Positions 8,166 through 16,626 of a stretch of DNA of 64,000 bases are shown piece after piece. The stretch covers positions 1,934,579 through 1,998,578 of the forward strand of contig NZ_KI629782.1 of the NCBI RefSeq assembly GCF_000503775.1. Reading direction: 5' to 3'. Each line of letters begins with the position of its first letter. Positions within the stretch are counted from its first letter, which is position 1. The notes beneath the pieces were generated by a model. The model had not been told where the DNA came from. It saw only the letters and a list, made by a program, of their open reading frames with translations, and searched no databases. Origin of the DNA: Brevibacillus panacihumi W25 (GTDB lineage: Bacteria > Bacillota > Bacilli > Brevibacillales > Brevibacillaceae). The position numbers were made by a program, and so were the translations under genes.

Positions 8166-8863
8166 GCGTCAGACTTCCTCGCTTCCCCTGTTAAATAATA
8201 AATGGCAATCTGCGTGCGATGTTCAAGTCCAGTTTTATTGAAAATGGAAGTGATGTAATTCGCAACCGTTCCTTCAGAGATAAAAAGCTTCCTGGCAATT
8301 TCCTTGTTGGATAATCCCTTGGCGATATGCTCCATCACATCAAGTTCCCGTTCTGTAAACAAACTCCGGTCGATTTTGCTGCCGAGTGGAGCTGGGGCAG
8401 ATGACACTGACGAAGGATCGGCTGGTGCTTCGACTGCATCCTGGTCTGAAGTAAGGTTTCGTTTGATCTTGTTGAGGACGACATCTTGCAATACGTGATG
8501 GTTGTGATAAACACTTTTGATGGCGTCGCGAATGCGTTCCGGGTCGTTGTTTTTCAGCAAATACCCCCGAGCCCCCGCCTTGACAGCTTCTAGAATGAAT
8601 TCGTCATCATCAAATGTCGTCAGAATCAGCGGTTTGACGGTCGACTCTTCCGTCAGGATACGTGTCGCCTCGACGCCGTTTATGTTCGGCATTCGCACGT
8701 CCAATAGCGCCACATCCACCTCATGGTTCCGGCAAAATGCAACTGCTTCGGCCCCGTCCATCACCGTCCCGACCACTTCAAACTCCTCGAAGGTGGTCAG
8801 GATGATTTTCATGCCTTCCCGAATAAACGAATTATCATCTGCAATCAATACCTTGATCTTCAA
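8162..8863 (-). CDS. LuxR/NarL family response regulator
   Basis: A 233-residue regulator. The receiver domain has the acidic pair in LIADDNSFIREG, the phosphorylation Asp in VDVALLDVRMPNINGVEA, the Thr in PLILTTFDDDEF, and the Lys in GARGYLLKNNDPE. A linker of about 30 residues leads to the LuxR helix-turn-helix (FTERELDVMEHIAKGLSNKE, then SEGTVANYITSIFNKTGL). The start chosen is TTG at 8863, with AGGAGGG nine bases upstream, rather than the longer open frame. It is the first gene of the regulator-kinase-exporter cluster. Confidence 0.85.
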   Translation of the reverse strand: MKIKVLIADDNSFIREGMKIILTTFEEFEVVGTVMDGAEAVAFCRNHEVDVALLDVRMPNINGVEATRILTEESTVKPLILTTFDDDEFILEAVKAGARGYLLKNNDPERIRDAIKSVYHNHHVLQDVVLNKIKRNLTSDQDAVEAPADPSSVSSAPAPLGSKIDRSLFTERELDVMEHIAKGLSNKEIARKLFISEGTVANYITSIFNKTGLEHRTQIAIYYLTGEARKSDA

Positions 8864-8941
8864 TGCCCCTGCCCTCCTGTCTTCCGGTCCATTGTTTATG
8901 TGACTCACGACAATTTCCACTTTTAGCAAATTCATTATAGC

Positions 8942-8971
8942 AAAAAAAGACGGCCGTCTTAGCCGTCCTTT
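8942..8971 (-). terminator. intrinsic terminator after GNAT-RidA gene
   Basis: GACGGC (8949-8954) pairs with GCCGTC (8962-8967). On the minus strand the stem is followed by seven T residues (8942-8948). It lies eight bases beyond the stop of the gene at 8979-9923 and isolates it from the response regulator gene. Confidence 0.8.
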
Positions 8972-8978
8972 TGTGCAA

Positions 8979-9923
8979 TCACCACTTGGCCGCCCAGGCT
9001 TCGATCTCCACCTTTAAAGAAGAAACCGCTAATGCCGGGACATAAGCCATGGTCATAGCGGGCGGAGTCCCACCGTGAAACTCCTGCCACACTTGATTGA
9101 AATAGCGCCAATCCATTTCCTCGGTCGCCCAGATGTTGATTTTGATGATTTGATCTACGGATACAGATTCTTCTGCCAAAATATGCTTGATATTTTGCAG
9201 TGCGTTGTACAGCTGCTGATTCAACTCGACCGGCATTTCACCGTTTTCATCATTTCCAACCTGCCCGGACAGCACGAGTAAACCCGCTCCATTCGGTACC
9301 GTGGTCAGATGCGTATAGGAGCCGATCGGAGGGGCGACACTGCCGGGATTTTTCCTATGGACCTTCTTCCCTGCCCTTGCCAGCCAATCCTCCTTAATCA
9401 TCGCCAACGTCTGATGATCTTCCCAATGACCGTTGATCTTCACGTTTTTTCGGGCAATGCCTTCCTTTGTAAAACCAGCTTTCAACAGCACTTTCATCGA
9501 ACCCGTATTATGCGGCATGACTCCTGCTTCGATCCGGTGGAGATCCAATTCCGTAAACGCATAGCTGACGACCAGCTTCACCGCCTCCGTCATGTACCCT
9601 TTGCCATTGAAGTCCTTATCCAAAAAATAGCCAATCCAGCAGCCTTGCAGATTGTAACGGACTACCTCGGATAGGATCACCTCTCCAATCAATTGCCCTG
9701 TACGGCGTAAAAAGATGAAAAAGAGGTATCCCCTGTCTTCCTGCTGCATCTTCAAAGCGTCTTGGATGCGACCCAGCTGCCCTTCATAGGTATAGAAGGC
9801 TTCGTCTCTTCGTCCTGTGAACTGTTGAAAAAAATCCCTGTTTTTCACTTCCAGAGCCAGAAGGGATTGAGCATCCGACTCCTCCGCCAGTTTGACGACA
9901 ATGTTTTCACCAGTGATCTGCAT
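8979..9923 (-). CDS. GNAT acetyltransferase fused to RidA/YjgF-like domain
   Basis: A 314-residue two-domain protein. Residues about 1-170 are a RimJ/RimL-like GNAT fold, with the acetyl-CoA region DKDFNGKGYMTEAVKLVV and the LDLHRIEAGVMPHNTGSMKVLLKAGF pattern. From about residue 195 a RidA/YjgF domain begins (PPIGSYTHLTTV, LLVLSGQVGNDENG, and the C-terminal VEIEAWA). In enamine/imine deaminases of the RidA family the key Arg follows PPA; here the text is TPPAMTMAYV, so that Arg is absent. The ATG at 9923 has AAGGAGAGAG upstream. A 290-base leader with two terminators precedes it. The substrate is unknown. Confidence 0.75.
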   Translation of the reverse strand: MQITGENIVVKLAEESDAQSLLALEVKNRDFFQQFTGRRDEAFYTYEGQLGRIQDALKMQQEDRGYLFFIFLRRTGQLIGEVILSEVVRYNLQGCWIGYFLDKDFNGKGYMTEAVKLVVSYAFTELDLHRIEAGVMPHNTGSMKVLLKAGFTKEGIARKNVKINGHWEDHQTLAMIKEDWLARAGKKVHRKNPGSVAPPIGSYTHLTTVPNGAGLLVLSGQVGNDENGEMPVELNQQLYNALQNIKHILAEESVSVDQIIKINIWATEEMDWRYFNQVWQEFHGGTPPAMTMAYVPALAVSSLKVEIEAWAAKW

Positions 9924-10214
9924 CTTTCTCTCTCCTTTTTTGGGTATAAAAAACACCACAGGAAAGCAAACCTGTGGCGCACCTTGAAAAGAAGAAACCA
10001 CAGGCGAGCGACCTGTGGTGAATTTTCCACGGTATATCCTTTACTACCCGCTAACGAAAGGATAAAAGTCGCTGACATCCAATTTTGGACATACTTCTCC
10101 CGTCGTTAGCAAAAACAAAGAAAACAGCCGTCGAGTATCCAACTCCAGCAGACAACGATTTCAAGGATGCTTTTTTCATCTGGATACCCTCACTTGGCAT
10201 TTTTTCACAGTCTA
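9924..10214 (-). promoter_or_regulatory. long structured leader with tandem terminator hairpins
   Basis: Between a good minus-strand promoter and the GNAT-RidA start lies a transcript of about 290 bases. In transcript order it holds pairing arms around GGGTATCC and GGATACTC, then arms GCTAACGA and TCGTTAGC around an inner TCCA/TGGA hairpin. Then come two hairpins with the same stem, CCACAGG/CCTGTGG (9998-10018 and 9956-9977). The second is followed by six T residues and so looks like an intrinsic terminator just before the ribosome site. A 42-codon frame (10051-10179, starting MKKASLKSLSAG, with GTGAGGG upstream) lies inside. No T-box TGGNACC motif or known riboswitch core was recognised. Confidence 0.55.
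9946..9977 (-). terminator. terminator in leader of GNAT-RidA gene
   Basis: CCACAGG (9956-9962) pairs with CCTGTGG (9971-9977), with TTTTTT following on the minus strand. A near copy of the stem with a different loop lies at 9998-10018, followed by a looser T-rich run. Its place 23 bases before the start codon suggests attenuation rather than the end of an upstream gene, because no minus-strand gene precedes it. Confidence 0.65.
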
Positions 10215-10220
10215 ACATAG

Positions 10221-10249
10221 AGCATACAATTTTTCGAAAAAGCAGTCAA
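10221..10249 (-). promoter_or_regulatory. sigma-A promoter for GNAT-RidA leader
   Basis: On the minus strand TTGACT (10244-10249) is followed after exactly 17 bases by TATGCT (10221-10226), a close match to the vegetative consensus. It would start a transcript near 10214. Confidence 0.65.
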
Positions 10250-10286
10250 TATCACATGGCTCCTTCTCCTGTACCTGTTCCCTTGG

Positions 10287-10306
10287 GTACCAAAGAAAGT
10301 TGGTAC
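10287..10306. promoter_or_regulatory. palindromic operator candidate
   Basis: GTACCAA (10287-10293) and TTGGTAC (10300-10306) form a 20-base inverted repeat with a six-base spacer. It lies between two divergent transcription units, just upstream of a plus-strand TATACT -10 candidate (10335-10340) for the membrane protein gene. The bound regulator is unknown. Confidence 0.4.
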
Positions 10307-10367
10307 TTTTTGTTTTTTCCATGTTCACTTTTACTATACTTATATCCTTACGCTCGAGGTGAATGAC

Positions 10368-10706
10368 ATGATTAGAGTAAAACCTCTTCTCGTCTACTAT
10401 TGCATCCTTTCGCTCGTCTTTTTTAGCGGCCGACTGTATATCATGAATACCTATCATATGACAGAAGGTCCAGTCCCCCAAGAAGCGTTTCAAGCATTAT
10501 TCAACTGGGTCAGCCTGTTCGCTTATTTTTATATCGTACCGCTGTTACTCGCGGGATTGCTCGGGTTTATCCGCTTTTTCAGACGGAAAGGACTTTCTTG
10601 GTTTCTCAGCATCCTATTAAGCGTGATGTACATCTTATTCGCAGCAGTGATTGGATACGTCTTACTGTTCGTCTTTGTGCTCATGTTCTATGGTTTTGCT
10701 CCATGA
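10368..10706 (+). CDS. small membrane protein
   Basis: A 112-residue protein with three predicted membrane helices: residues about 5-25 (LVYYCILSLVFFSGRLYIM), 47-70, and 80-108, with the cluster RFFRRK between the second and third giving a likely cytoplasmic loop. The ATG at 10368 is preferred over a GTG at 10359 because GAGGTG lies six bases upstream. The family was not recognised. Its 3' end overlaps the 3' end of the methyltransferase gene on the other strand by 19 bases. Confidence 0.6.
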   Translation: MIRVKPLLVYYCILSLVFFSGRLYIMNTYHMTEGPVPQEAFQALFNWVSLFAYFYIVPLLLAGLLGFIRFFRRKGLSWFLSILLSVMYILFAAVIGYVLLFVFVLMFYGFAP

Positions 10707-11593
10707 GTAGAGGGTTCAATCATTGCCCTAGCAAAGTATACATTCTTGGATGCAACATAACCGTCCGTACGCCCTTGAAAATAGCGGCTTTGGATCTCAG
10801 CGGGGCTGAGGTTCTCCATGAGGCGCAATCCCAAATGAGAAAGTTGTGTTGCCAGCTCCGAAGGGTCGAAATACGTTTTTATCGGTTCCCCGATCTTTTG
10901 TAAATTTTCTCGCGTCTCTTGGGAATGTGAAGCATTTTCGTCTGGTCCAAAATAATCGAAAAGAACCGTGCTACCCGCAGGGGCTACCTCGGTGATGGAA
11001 CGTAGCGTCTCGAACACCTCGTCTTGTGTCAGATACATAGTGACACCGAGCCAGCTAAAAAAGCTTTTCGCCTGAGGATCGAAGCGGTATCCCATGAGTG
11101 CTTTTGACAAGCTTTCTCTCGAGAAGTCCACCGGAACGAAAGACAGATTTGCAGGTATCTCCCATCCCAACTCAGCCAGACGCTCACGTTTAAAGGCTTG
11201 TGTAGCTGGGTGGTCGATCTCGAACACCCGAAGCTTCTCCAGCAATTCCGGTCGACGAAAGGCAATGGTGTCCATCCCGGCTCCGAGTATCACATACTGC
11301 TGCACCCCTTGCTGGTAAGCCACTTCAAGATGATCTTCCGCATATCTTGAACGGCTAATTACTTGAGGCAGCCCCATGGATTGCAAGAAGAATCGCCAGG
11401 AATTCTCTTGGTCAGTATTCGGCTTCAACTGAAGCGCACCAGCCAAACCCTGTTCAATGAGTGTACGTCTTTCTTGCGGGATCATGTCGTAGGCCAGAAA
11501 GTCATCAAAGATTTTTGGGGTATCATTCCTGGAGTGATAGGCCCGGATATAAGCCGTCATGATTGAGGTTAGACTAACCTGGTTTTCCTTCAA
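10688..11593 (-). CDS. class I SAM-dependent methyltransferase (LCMT/TIGR00027 type)
   Basis: A 301-residue enzyme. The SAM motif is YVILGAGMDTIAFRRPEL, with VFEIDHPATQAFKRERL after it and FVPVDFSRESL at motif II. SFFSWLGVTMYLTQDEVFETL is the conserved central block of the leucine-carboxymethyltransferase-like family. Members modify carboxyl groups of proteins or secondary metabolites; the target here is unknown. The gene is monocistronic and converges on the small membrane protein gene with a 19-base overlap of coding ends, an arrangement with no space for a conventional terminator. Confidence 0.78.
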   Translation of the reverse strand: MKENQVSLTSIMTAYIRAYHSRNDTPKIFDDFLAYDMIPQERRTLIEQGLAGALQLKPNTDQENSWRFFLQSMGLPQVISRSRYAEDHLEVAYQQGVQQYVILGAGMDTIAFRRPELLEKLRVFEIDHPATQAFKRERLAELGWEIPANLSFVPVDFSRESLSKALMGYRFDPQAKSFFSWLGVTMYLTQDEVFETLRSITEVAPAGSTVLFDYFGPDENASHSQETRENLQKIGEPIKTYFDPSELATQLSHLGLRLMENLSPAEIQSRYFQGRTDGYVASKNVYFARAMIEPSTHGAKP

Positions 11594-11761
11594 GCGCGCA
11601 GCCTCCTTTTTCGAACGTTTTGTTCTAAAAGGTAGTATACCAGCCGCGCAATAATAATCAATATAAAATATTTAATCATAACACATAATTTATTTTTAGT
11701 CAAGAGTCTATTTCCTTATTCTTTTTCGTATTTTACTATCGGAAAAGCTATTTCCCCCTGC

Positions 11762-12751
11762 TTAGTAGGTAAAGGTCGATATCAACTCTTTCAACTCCTC
11801 TGCCATGTTAGCAAGGGATCTGGCCGATGCGGAGATCTCTTCCATGGAAGCGAGCTGTTCTTCCGTAGATGCCGCTACTTCTTCTGACGTTGCGGCATTT
11901 TCTTTCGCAAAGAGGGCAAGCTGATCCGCTGCGGCTGAAACCTCTTGGACCTCGTCGGACATCTGATGGGCCGTCACTGAAATCGCCTCGATTTGGGGAG
12001 AGATTTCCCTCATGCTCGTTACAATCGTCTGGAATTTCTCGATTGCCTCCTCCGACACGTTGATGCCGTTTTGGACCTCGTCGGTAACCTGTTCCATGAT
12101 TTGTACCGTGTTTTCGGTATCATGTTGAATCCCTTTCAGGATTTCAAAAATTTGCTTCGCCGATGTTTGGGATTGTTCGGCTAGCTTCCCTATTTTAATT
12201 CCCGAATTGGTTTCATGATTGCTTTGGTCACAAAGTAAATGACCACAGCTCCAGCCAGGAGTGCTCCAAGCAAAACAAACAAGGTTGCGTGAAGGATCTT
12301 GGAGGCAGCATCATCTACCTCAGATGAAAACATTACGCCAACAATCTTCCAACCGGTCAATTCATTGGAGGCAAAGGTCATTTCCTTGCTTTCACCATTC
12401 AGTTCATAGGGAAAATGACCAACCTCCACTTGATAGATCAAATCGATGATGCTCTCTGTAGCCTTTGAACCGCTCTCCGCAGTCGGGTGAACAATGTAGT
12501 TCCTGTCTTTATCAAGAAGAGCAGCGTACCCCTTTTTCCCGATTTTGACTTGTTCCGTAAGTTTTTGAATATCACTTATGTATAAATCTGCAGCCACCAC
12601 TCCGGAACCATCCTTTAGTTTCTTGGCGACGGTAAGAATCACTTTTTTCGTAGCCCGATCCACATAAGGGGTGGTAATCACGACATCCCCGTTGCGTTCA
12701 TCCGCGTCTTTATACCAGTTCCGTTGCCGCGGATCAAAATCTATTTTTCTA
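11762..12751 (-). pseudogene. methyl-accepting chemotaxis protein, C-terminal part (disrupted)
   Basis: This is the distal part of a chemoreceptor split by the transposon; the N-terminal part is at 27145-27516. The 12190-12751 piece encodes the rest of a dCACHE sensor (DFDPRQRNWYKDA, VVAADLYISDIQKL) and the second membrane helix ending PIRELK. A stop follows. In another frame the sequence resumes at IGKLAEQSQTSAKQ and runs to the normal receptor C-terminus (AATSEEVAASTEEQLASMEEI). The HAMP domain, the first signalling helix and the tip are missing, so roughly 200 codons were lost at about 12190-12210. The frame is also shifted by one base in an A/T run next to the insertion site. Confidence 0.85.
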
Positions 12752-12788
12752 GGGGTAGTACCAGCGAAGCTGACACCACCCGCAAAGT
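12752..12788 (+). repeat. left terminal inverted repeat of the transposon
   Basis: 37 bases starting with GGGG, identical to the reverse complement of 27108-27144. The preceding five bases TTCTA are the target duplication. Confidence 0.92.
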
Positions 12789-12796
12789 GAATGTAA

Positions 12797-13493
12797 TTAA
12801 ATAGGAAATTTATTGATAACCTCGTTGTACTCTTGTTGGGCATCTGTGATTGCAAGCTTAGAATAGACTTCCAACGACTTGCGGCTTTCGTGGCCGGAGT
12901 ACGGTTGTATGAGCGCGTCATCGATGCCCTGCTTTTTGAGCCAAGTCAACAGGAAATGTCGTAGCTTGTGCGGCGACAGATTTTGCACAAGGCAGGCTTC
13001 CTCCGAATATTTGGCCAGAATCTTTCGTATCCCCCGATCCGTATATTTTTTCTTCCAAGATGATTCGAACAGGTAAACCCCCTGCTTCTTTTTCATCGAA
13101 TCGGCGTGCATAGCCAGCATTTCTTTGAACGATTGAGGGAAGGGGACAATGCGATCTTTGCTGCCTTTGCCTTTGTTAATCCGGATTTGGCAGTAGTGGA
13201 AATCAACATCGGACAACTTGATATTGATCAGCTCGCTTACTCGAACGCCGGTATATAGAAGCGTCTTGACGATCATCATATCTTGAAAGTTCTTCGCTTT
13301 CCAAACCACGTCGTAGTAGCGTTTAAGCTCCTCTTCTGTAGGTACATAAGGAAGCTTCTTTGCTACTTTTGGAACCTCAATCTCCAGTTCCGCTCTAAGA
13401 TGCTGGAACAAGCTTTTGAGATAGGTATAATCTGGCCTTTCTCCACGAAGATATTTGGACAGTTCCTTCGCTTTACGTTTCGGCGATTTCGTC
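12797..13493 (-). CDS. tnpI: TnpI-like tyrosine recombinase (first copy, 5' end probably frameshifted)
   Basis: A site-specific recombinase expected to resolve cointegrates. Catalytic residues are all visible: Arg in [15 protein letters not shown], Lys in [11 protein letters not shown], HxxR in [14 protein letters not shown], His in YSGHESRKS, and the nucleophile Tyr in [10 protein letters not shown]. The coding frame is open from 13493 (reading [20 protein letters not shown]) but has no good start codon. A GTG at 13499, directly after the tnpA stop, reads MRDEIAET and then hits a stop. One missing base near 13485 would join the two, so a frameshift is likely. Translation from TTG at 13411 is the alternative. 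It lies just inside the left end. Confidence 0.75.
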
Positions 13494-13499
13494 TCTCAC

Positions 13500-16124
13500 T
13501 CACGCGATAACACCTTCTTCCAACGGAAGGCGTTCGTTCATGTTCAGTCTGAATGTACCATAAGGGTTTACATGCGTGTATATCAGCGGGGTAAGCGCCC
13601 GTAAGTCTTCCGGAGTCATCATATCGTACCATTTACGGTCGGATAGGACGCTTTGCAACATAATGGTATTAATGTACACCAGACAGTTTTGCAGAAGGTG
13701 AAGTGATAATACGGCCATCTCTTGATCCTCTAACCGGTTGGTGGAAATTTCTCCGTCTTTGCCGTAAAAAATAAAGCTGTTGGCCGAATTCCAGTTTTCC
13801 ACAACATTCAAACCTTCATTGATCTCGCGACGCAGCTCTTCAGAGTGAAGGTAGTCGCACAGGAATATCGTCTTGACCGCTTTGCCGAGTTCCCCCAATG
13901 CTTGATAGGTCGGATGCTTTAGGTTATTAAGGGTAAATCGTTTCAGGATTGCTTCCGTTTCGGCGGTTCCAAGGCGCAGGGCCGTTGCGTACTTCATCAT
14001 TTGATCGTACTGCTGCCGAATCAGTTCCCAATTGATTGGACGGGTCAGTACCGGTTGTAAATTAGGATAGGCATCCGTCATGCCTGGCTCGGGCCTGTAC
14101 AACTTTTGCGAATGAATCGCCTTGAGTCGAGGCATGAGCTGATAACCCAAAAGATAACAAAATGCAAACGCAACCTCGCTCTGGCCGTGCGAGTCCACAT
14201 AATTCTTCTCGACTTTCATTTCGGTACAGTGACGAAGCAATCCTTCCATCATGGCTGCAACTTCGGAGGAGGAGCACGATTTGAGCTGCGAGTAGATGCA
14301 TGTCGAGTTCTTCTCAACGTGCCAATAAATCATAACGCCACGGCCGCGGTAACGAATATGCCATTCCGTCATAAGGTTTTGATCCCATGCGCCAAACTTT
14401 TTCGAATCCGAGGCACAGGATGTCGTGGCATCGCCCCAAATTTCTTGCATCCAAACACGGAAAATCGCGTTCACCACTTCGGATATCGCGTTTCGAAGAT
14501 TGTCCTTATGAATGAATTTCCTCCGGACGTACAACAAATCCTTGTAGCTTTCTCCATGCTCACCGGCACTCACACGTTTTAGGCCGGTGTTCGTTCCGAG
14601 GCCATATAGGGATAGGATAAGTCTTTTTTGCAGCGTATCCCGTCCTAACGCTTCACGAACAGCAACGGTCTTGAATTTTTCCGTAAATCCAACTCGAAGA
14701 TCGGCTTCTTTCAAAATATCCAATAGGCTCGTCATCGGCCAACGCCGAAGCATCTCTGCTTTTATACGTGATAAATTGACCGGTTCTGCTTGTGGTTCTA
14801 ACGGAGACAAGCTGATCCATCCATTCCCTTTCTCCGTGATCCGAACCTTGGGGTTCTTCTGGAGTCCGGTATCGAGTTTTTCCAATCCTTCTTTCATGGC
14901 TTGCTTCAACGTTGCAATGAATGCTTCCGCGTCCAACGGCTGCTTTAGAGCTTTGTAATTTTCTTCTCGCCGATCTTCGAAGTCTGTTGGCAAGTCATCG
15001 TCCGGATTACGGTACCGCTTCGCTCCGACCACCCATATCTCCTTGCAACGAAGCTTTTCCCGTAAAGCTTGCAGGACGCTTATCTCATAATTCATCCGAT
15101 TAATCCGCTCTTGTCCTTTCTCGTCCTTCTCAACAATGATTTCTTTATTAACAGTACGGATCACACCATCTACCGGAATTTCTTCGGACATTGGCAAATA
15201 ATGATGACCAGTATCCGAATATTTCTTGACCAGCTCCAACGCACGAATCACCGGACGATGTACTTCATTGTTTGATCGAAATTCCAGGATGCCTAATATT
15301 TCGGGAACCATACGGCGGTAGTGACTCCCATAGGAAGCCCGAATAATGGTATGAATTTTCTCCCGGTAAGCCGGTCCGGTGTGTTTGATTTCTTTTATCA
15401 AATCCCGTAATGTTTGTTCATTAACAACCGGGAAAATGACATCACGAATTACTCCATCTGGATTATTGATTGCGGACTGCGCCATGTTGAATAAAATTCC
15501 ATACTTATTGCTTACCTTGCGTAAGTCATTCAGAATTTCCTTTTCGACTTTACGTTCTGCTCTTACTCCTATCCGATGGACGATCTGAATAAGCAGCTCG
15601 ATCAAATTGTCCGTTATTTCCATACTTCTTAGCCGGAAGAAGGCGGCCAACAGTGTATAACGGATCGGATCAGGATGCCGGCGAAGTTCCCTGAGATCCT
15701 CTGTTGCGGTCCGCTGTTGGTACTTGGTCAATACTTTAAGAGGGATATCACGAAACAGATCATCCGGAAGTTCCAGATTTCGAATCGTTCGTAGCTTGCT
15801 TACTTCTCTTAACACACTTTCAACACCTGGTTTGCCTGGATCGGACTTCAGCTCTTGAAAAGAAAGAAGTCCCCCGTCGCTGCTTGAACCGCCCTGTTCT
15901 TCATCCAGAAATGCGATGCGCTCTACAAGTGAATCCAATTTAGACAAAGACGACGTGGGCATCTTGCCCAGTGTGGCTTGGAAAAATTGCTCTTCATATG
16001 TACGGATTGCCGCTCTAATAAGTCGCTCGATGCGATCGGGCGTAGGCGGTACAACTTTTATCTCCCGAAATCGCCGGTATACAATCTCAACCAAATGTTC
16101 GAAGTCGTGATCCTGGAATAACAC
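13500..16124 (-). CDS. tnpA: Tn3-family transposase, 5'-truncated
   Basis: An 874-residue open frame. The family is normally near 980-1000 residues. The DDE catalytic region is intact: Asp in [14 protein letters not shown], Asp in [16 protein letters not shown], and Glu in [13 protein letters not shown]. The opening block [19 protein letters not shown] corresponds to about residue 150 of the family. The frame stays open upstream of the GTG at 16124 (reading [14 protein letters not shown]) until the internal transposon end at 16183, so the missing N-terminal DNA-binding part was cut off by that end. There is no ribosome site at 16124. The protein is probably inactive for end recognition. Confidence 0.88.
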   Translation of the reverse strand: MLFQDHDFEHLVEIVYRRFREIKVVPPTPDRIERLIRAAIRTYEEQFFQATLGKMPTSSLSKLDSLVERIAFLDEEQGGSSSDGGLLSFQELKSDPGKPGVESVLREVSKLRTIRNLELPDDLFRDIPLKVLTKYQQRTATEDLRELRRHPDPIRYTLLAAFFRLRSMEITDNLIELLIQIVHRIGVRAERKVEKEILNDLRKVSNKYGILFNMAQSAINNPDGVIRDVIFPVVNEQTLRDLIKEIKHTGPAYREKIHTIIRASYGSHYRRMVPEILGILEFRSNNEVHRPVIRALELVKKYSDTGHHYLPMSEEIPVDGVIRTVNKEIIVEKDEKGQERINRMNYEISVLQALREKLRCKEIWVVGAKRYRNPDDDLPTDFEDRREENYKALKQPLDAEAFIATLKQAMKEGLEKLDTGLQKNPKVRITEKGNGWISLSPLEPQAEPVNLSRIKAEMLRRWPMTSLLDILKEADLRVGFTEKFKTVAVREALGRDTLQKRLILSLYGLGTNTGLKRVSAGEHGESYKDLLYVRRKFIHKDNLRNAISEVVNAIFRVWMQEIWGDATTSCASDSKKFGAWDQNLMTEWHIRYRGRGVMIYWHVEKNSTCIYSQLKSCSSSEVAAMMEGLLRHCTEMKVEKNYVDSHGQSEVAFAFCYLLGYQLMPRLKAIHSQKLYRPEPGMTDAYPNLQPVLTRPINWELIRQQYDQMMKYATALRLGTAETEAILKRFTLNNLKHPTYQALGELGKAVKTIFLCDYLHSEELRREINEGLNVVENWNSANSFIFYGKDGEISTNRLEDQEMAVLSLHLLQNCLVYINTIMLQSVLSDRKWYDMMTPEDLRALTPLIYTHVNPYGTFRLNMNERLPLEEGVIA

Positions 16125-16182
16125 ATTTTTGCATGGCCAATCGATTACCTCTTCAGCATCTTGGATGGTATCCTCACGAAAG

Positions 16183-16219
16183 GGGGTAGTACCAGCGTAG
16201 CTGTCACCAAGGGCAAAGT
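16183..16219 (+). repeat. internal third transposon end
   Basis: A direct-orientation copy of the left end, with about five mismatches in 37 bases. The homology continues past the repeat into the start of the second tnpI copy. The preceding five bases GAAAG are not found beside the right end at 27144, so the partner end of this unit has been lost. Confidence 0.85.
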
Positions 16220-16228
16220 AGATGTAAA

Positions 16229-16528
16229 TTAAATGGGAAATTTATTGATAACCTCGTTATATTCCTGCTGGGCATCGGTGATTGCAAGCTTCGAATAGAT
16301 TTCCAATGACTTCCGGCTTTCATGACCGGAATACGGCTGTATGAGTGCGTCATCGATGCCCTGTTTATTGAGCCAGGTCAACAGAAAATGACGCAGCTTG
16401 TGTGGCGACAGGTTTTGAGCAAGTTTAGCTTCCTCCAAATATTTGGCCAAAATCTTCCGTATTCCCCGATCCGTGTACATTTTCTTCCACGATGATTCAA
16501 ATAAATAGACCGCATGTTTTTTCTTCAA
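16229..16528 (-). pseudogene. TnpI-like tyrosine recombinase, C-terminal fragment (second copy)
   Basis: About 100 codons matching the last half of the recombinase at 12797-13493 almost residue for residue ([52 protein letters not shown]). It keeps HxxR, His and Tyr but lacks the first catalytic Arg and the Lys region. Homology stops just upstream of 16534, next to the dpaA terminator. It lies directly inside the internal end at 16183, the same arrangement as the first copy beside 12752. Confidence 0.85.
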
Positions 16529-16590
16529 AGTATTCGAGTAAATGACTGAACAATCCTGCCCCGTTTATTCAGTGATGCACGCTGAAACTC

Positions 16591-16619
16591 AAAAAAAACG
16601 ATGGATCGGTTCCATCGTT
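16591..16619 (-). terminator. terminator after dpaA
   Basis: AACGATGGA pairs with TCCATCGTT (16597-16619), with a run of eight T residues on the minus strand (16591-16598). It lies eight bases beyond the dpaA stop codon. Confidence 0.85.
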
Positions 16620-16626
16620 CGCGATC

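Noticed and set aside
9924-10214. The GNAT-RidA leader as a T-box
   Set aside because: ACCGTGG near 10026-10034 recalls the T-box core, but the TGGNACCGCG sequence is not present, unlike the true T-box at 28523-28534.
10085-10366. A 93-codon plus-strand frame opposite the GNAT-RidA leader
   Set aside because: No ribosome site and no family pattern; it covers structured leader, promoter and operator sequence.
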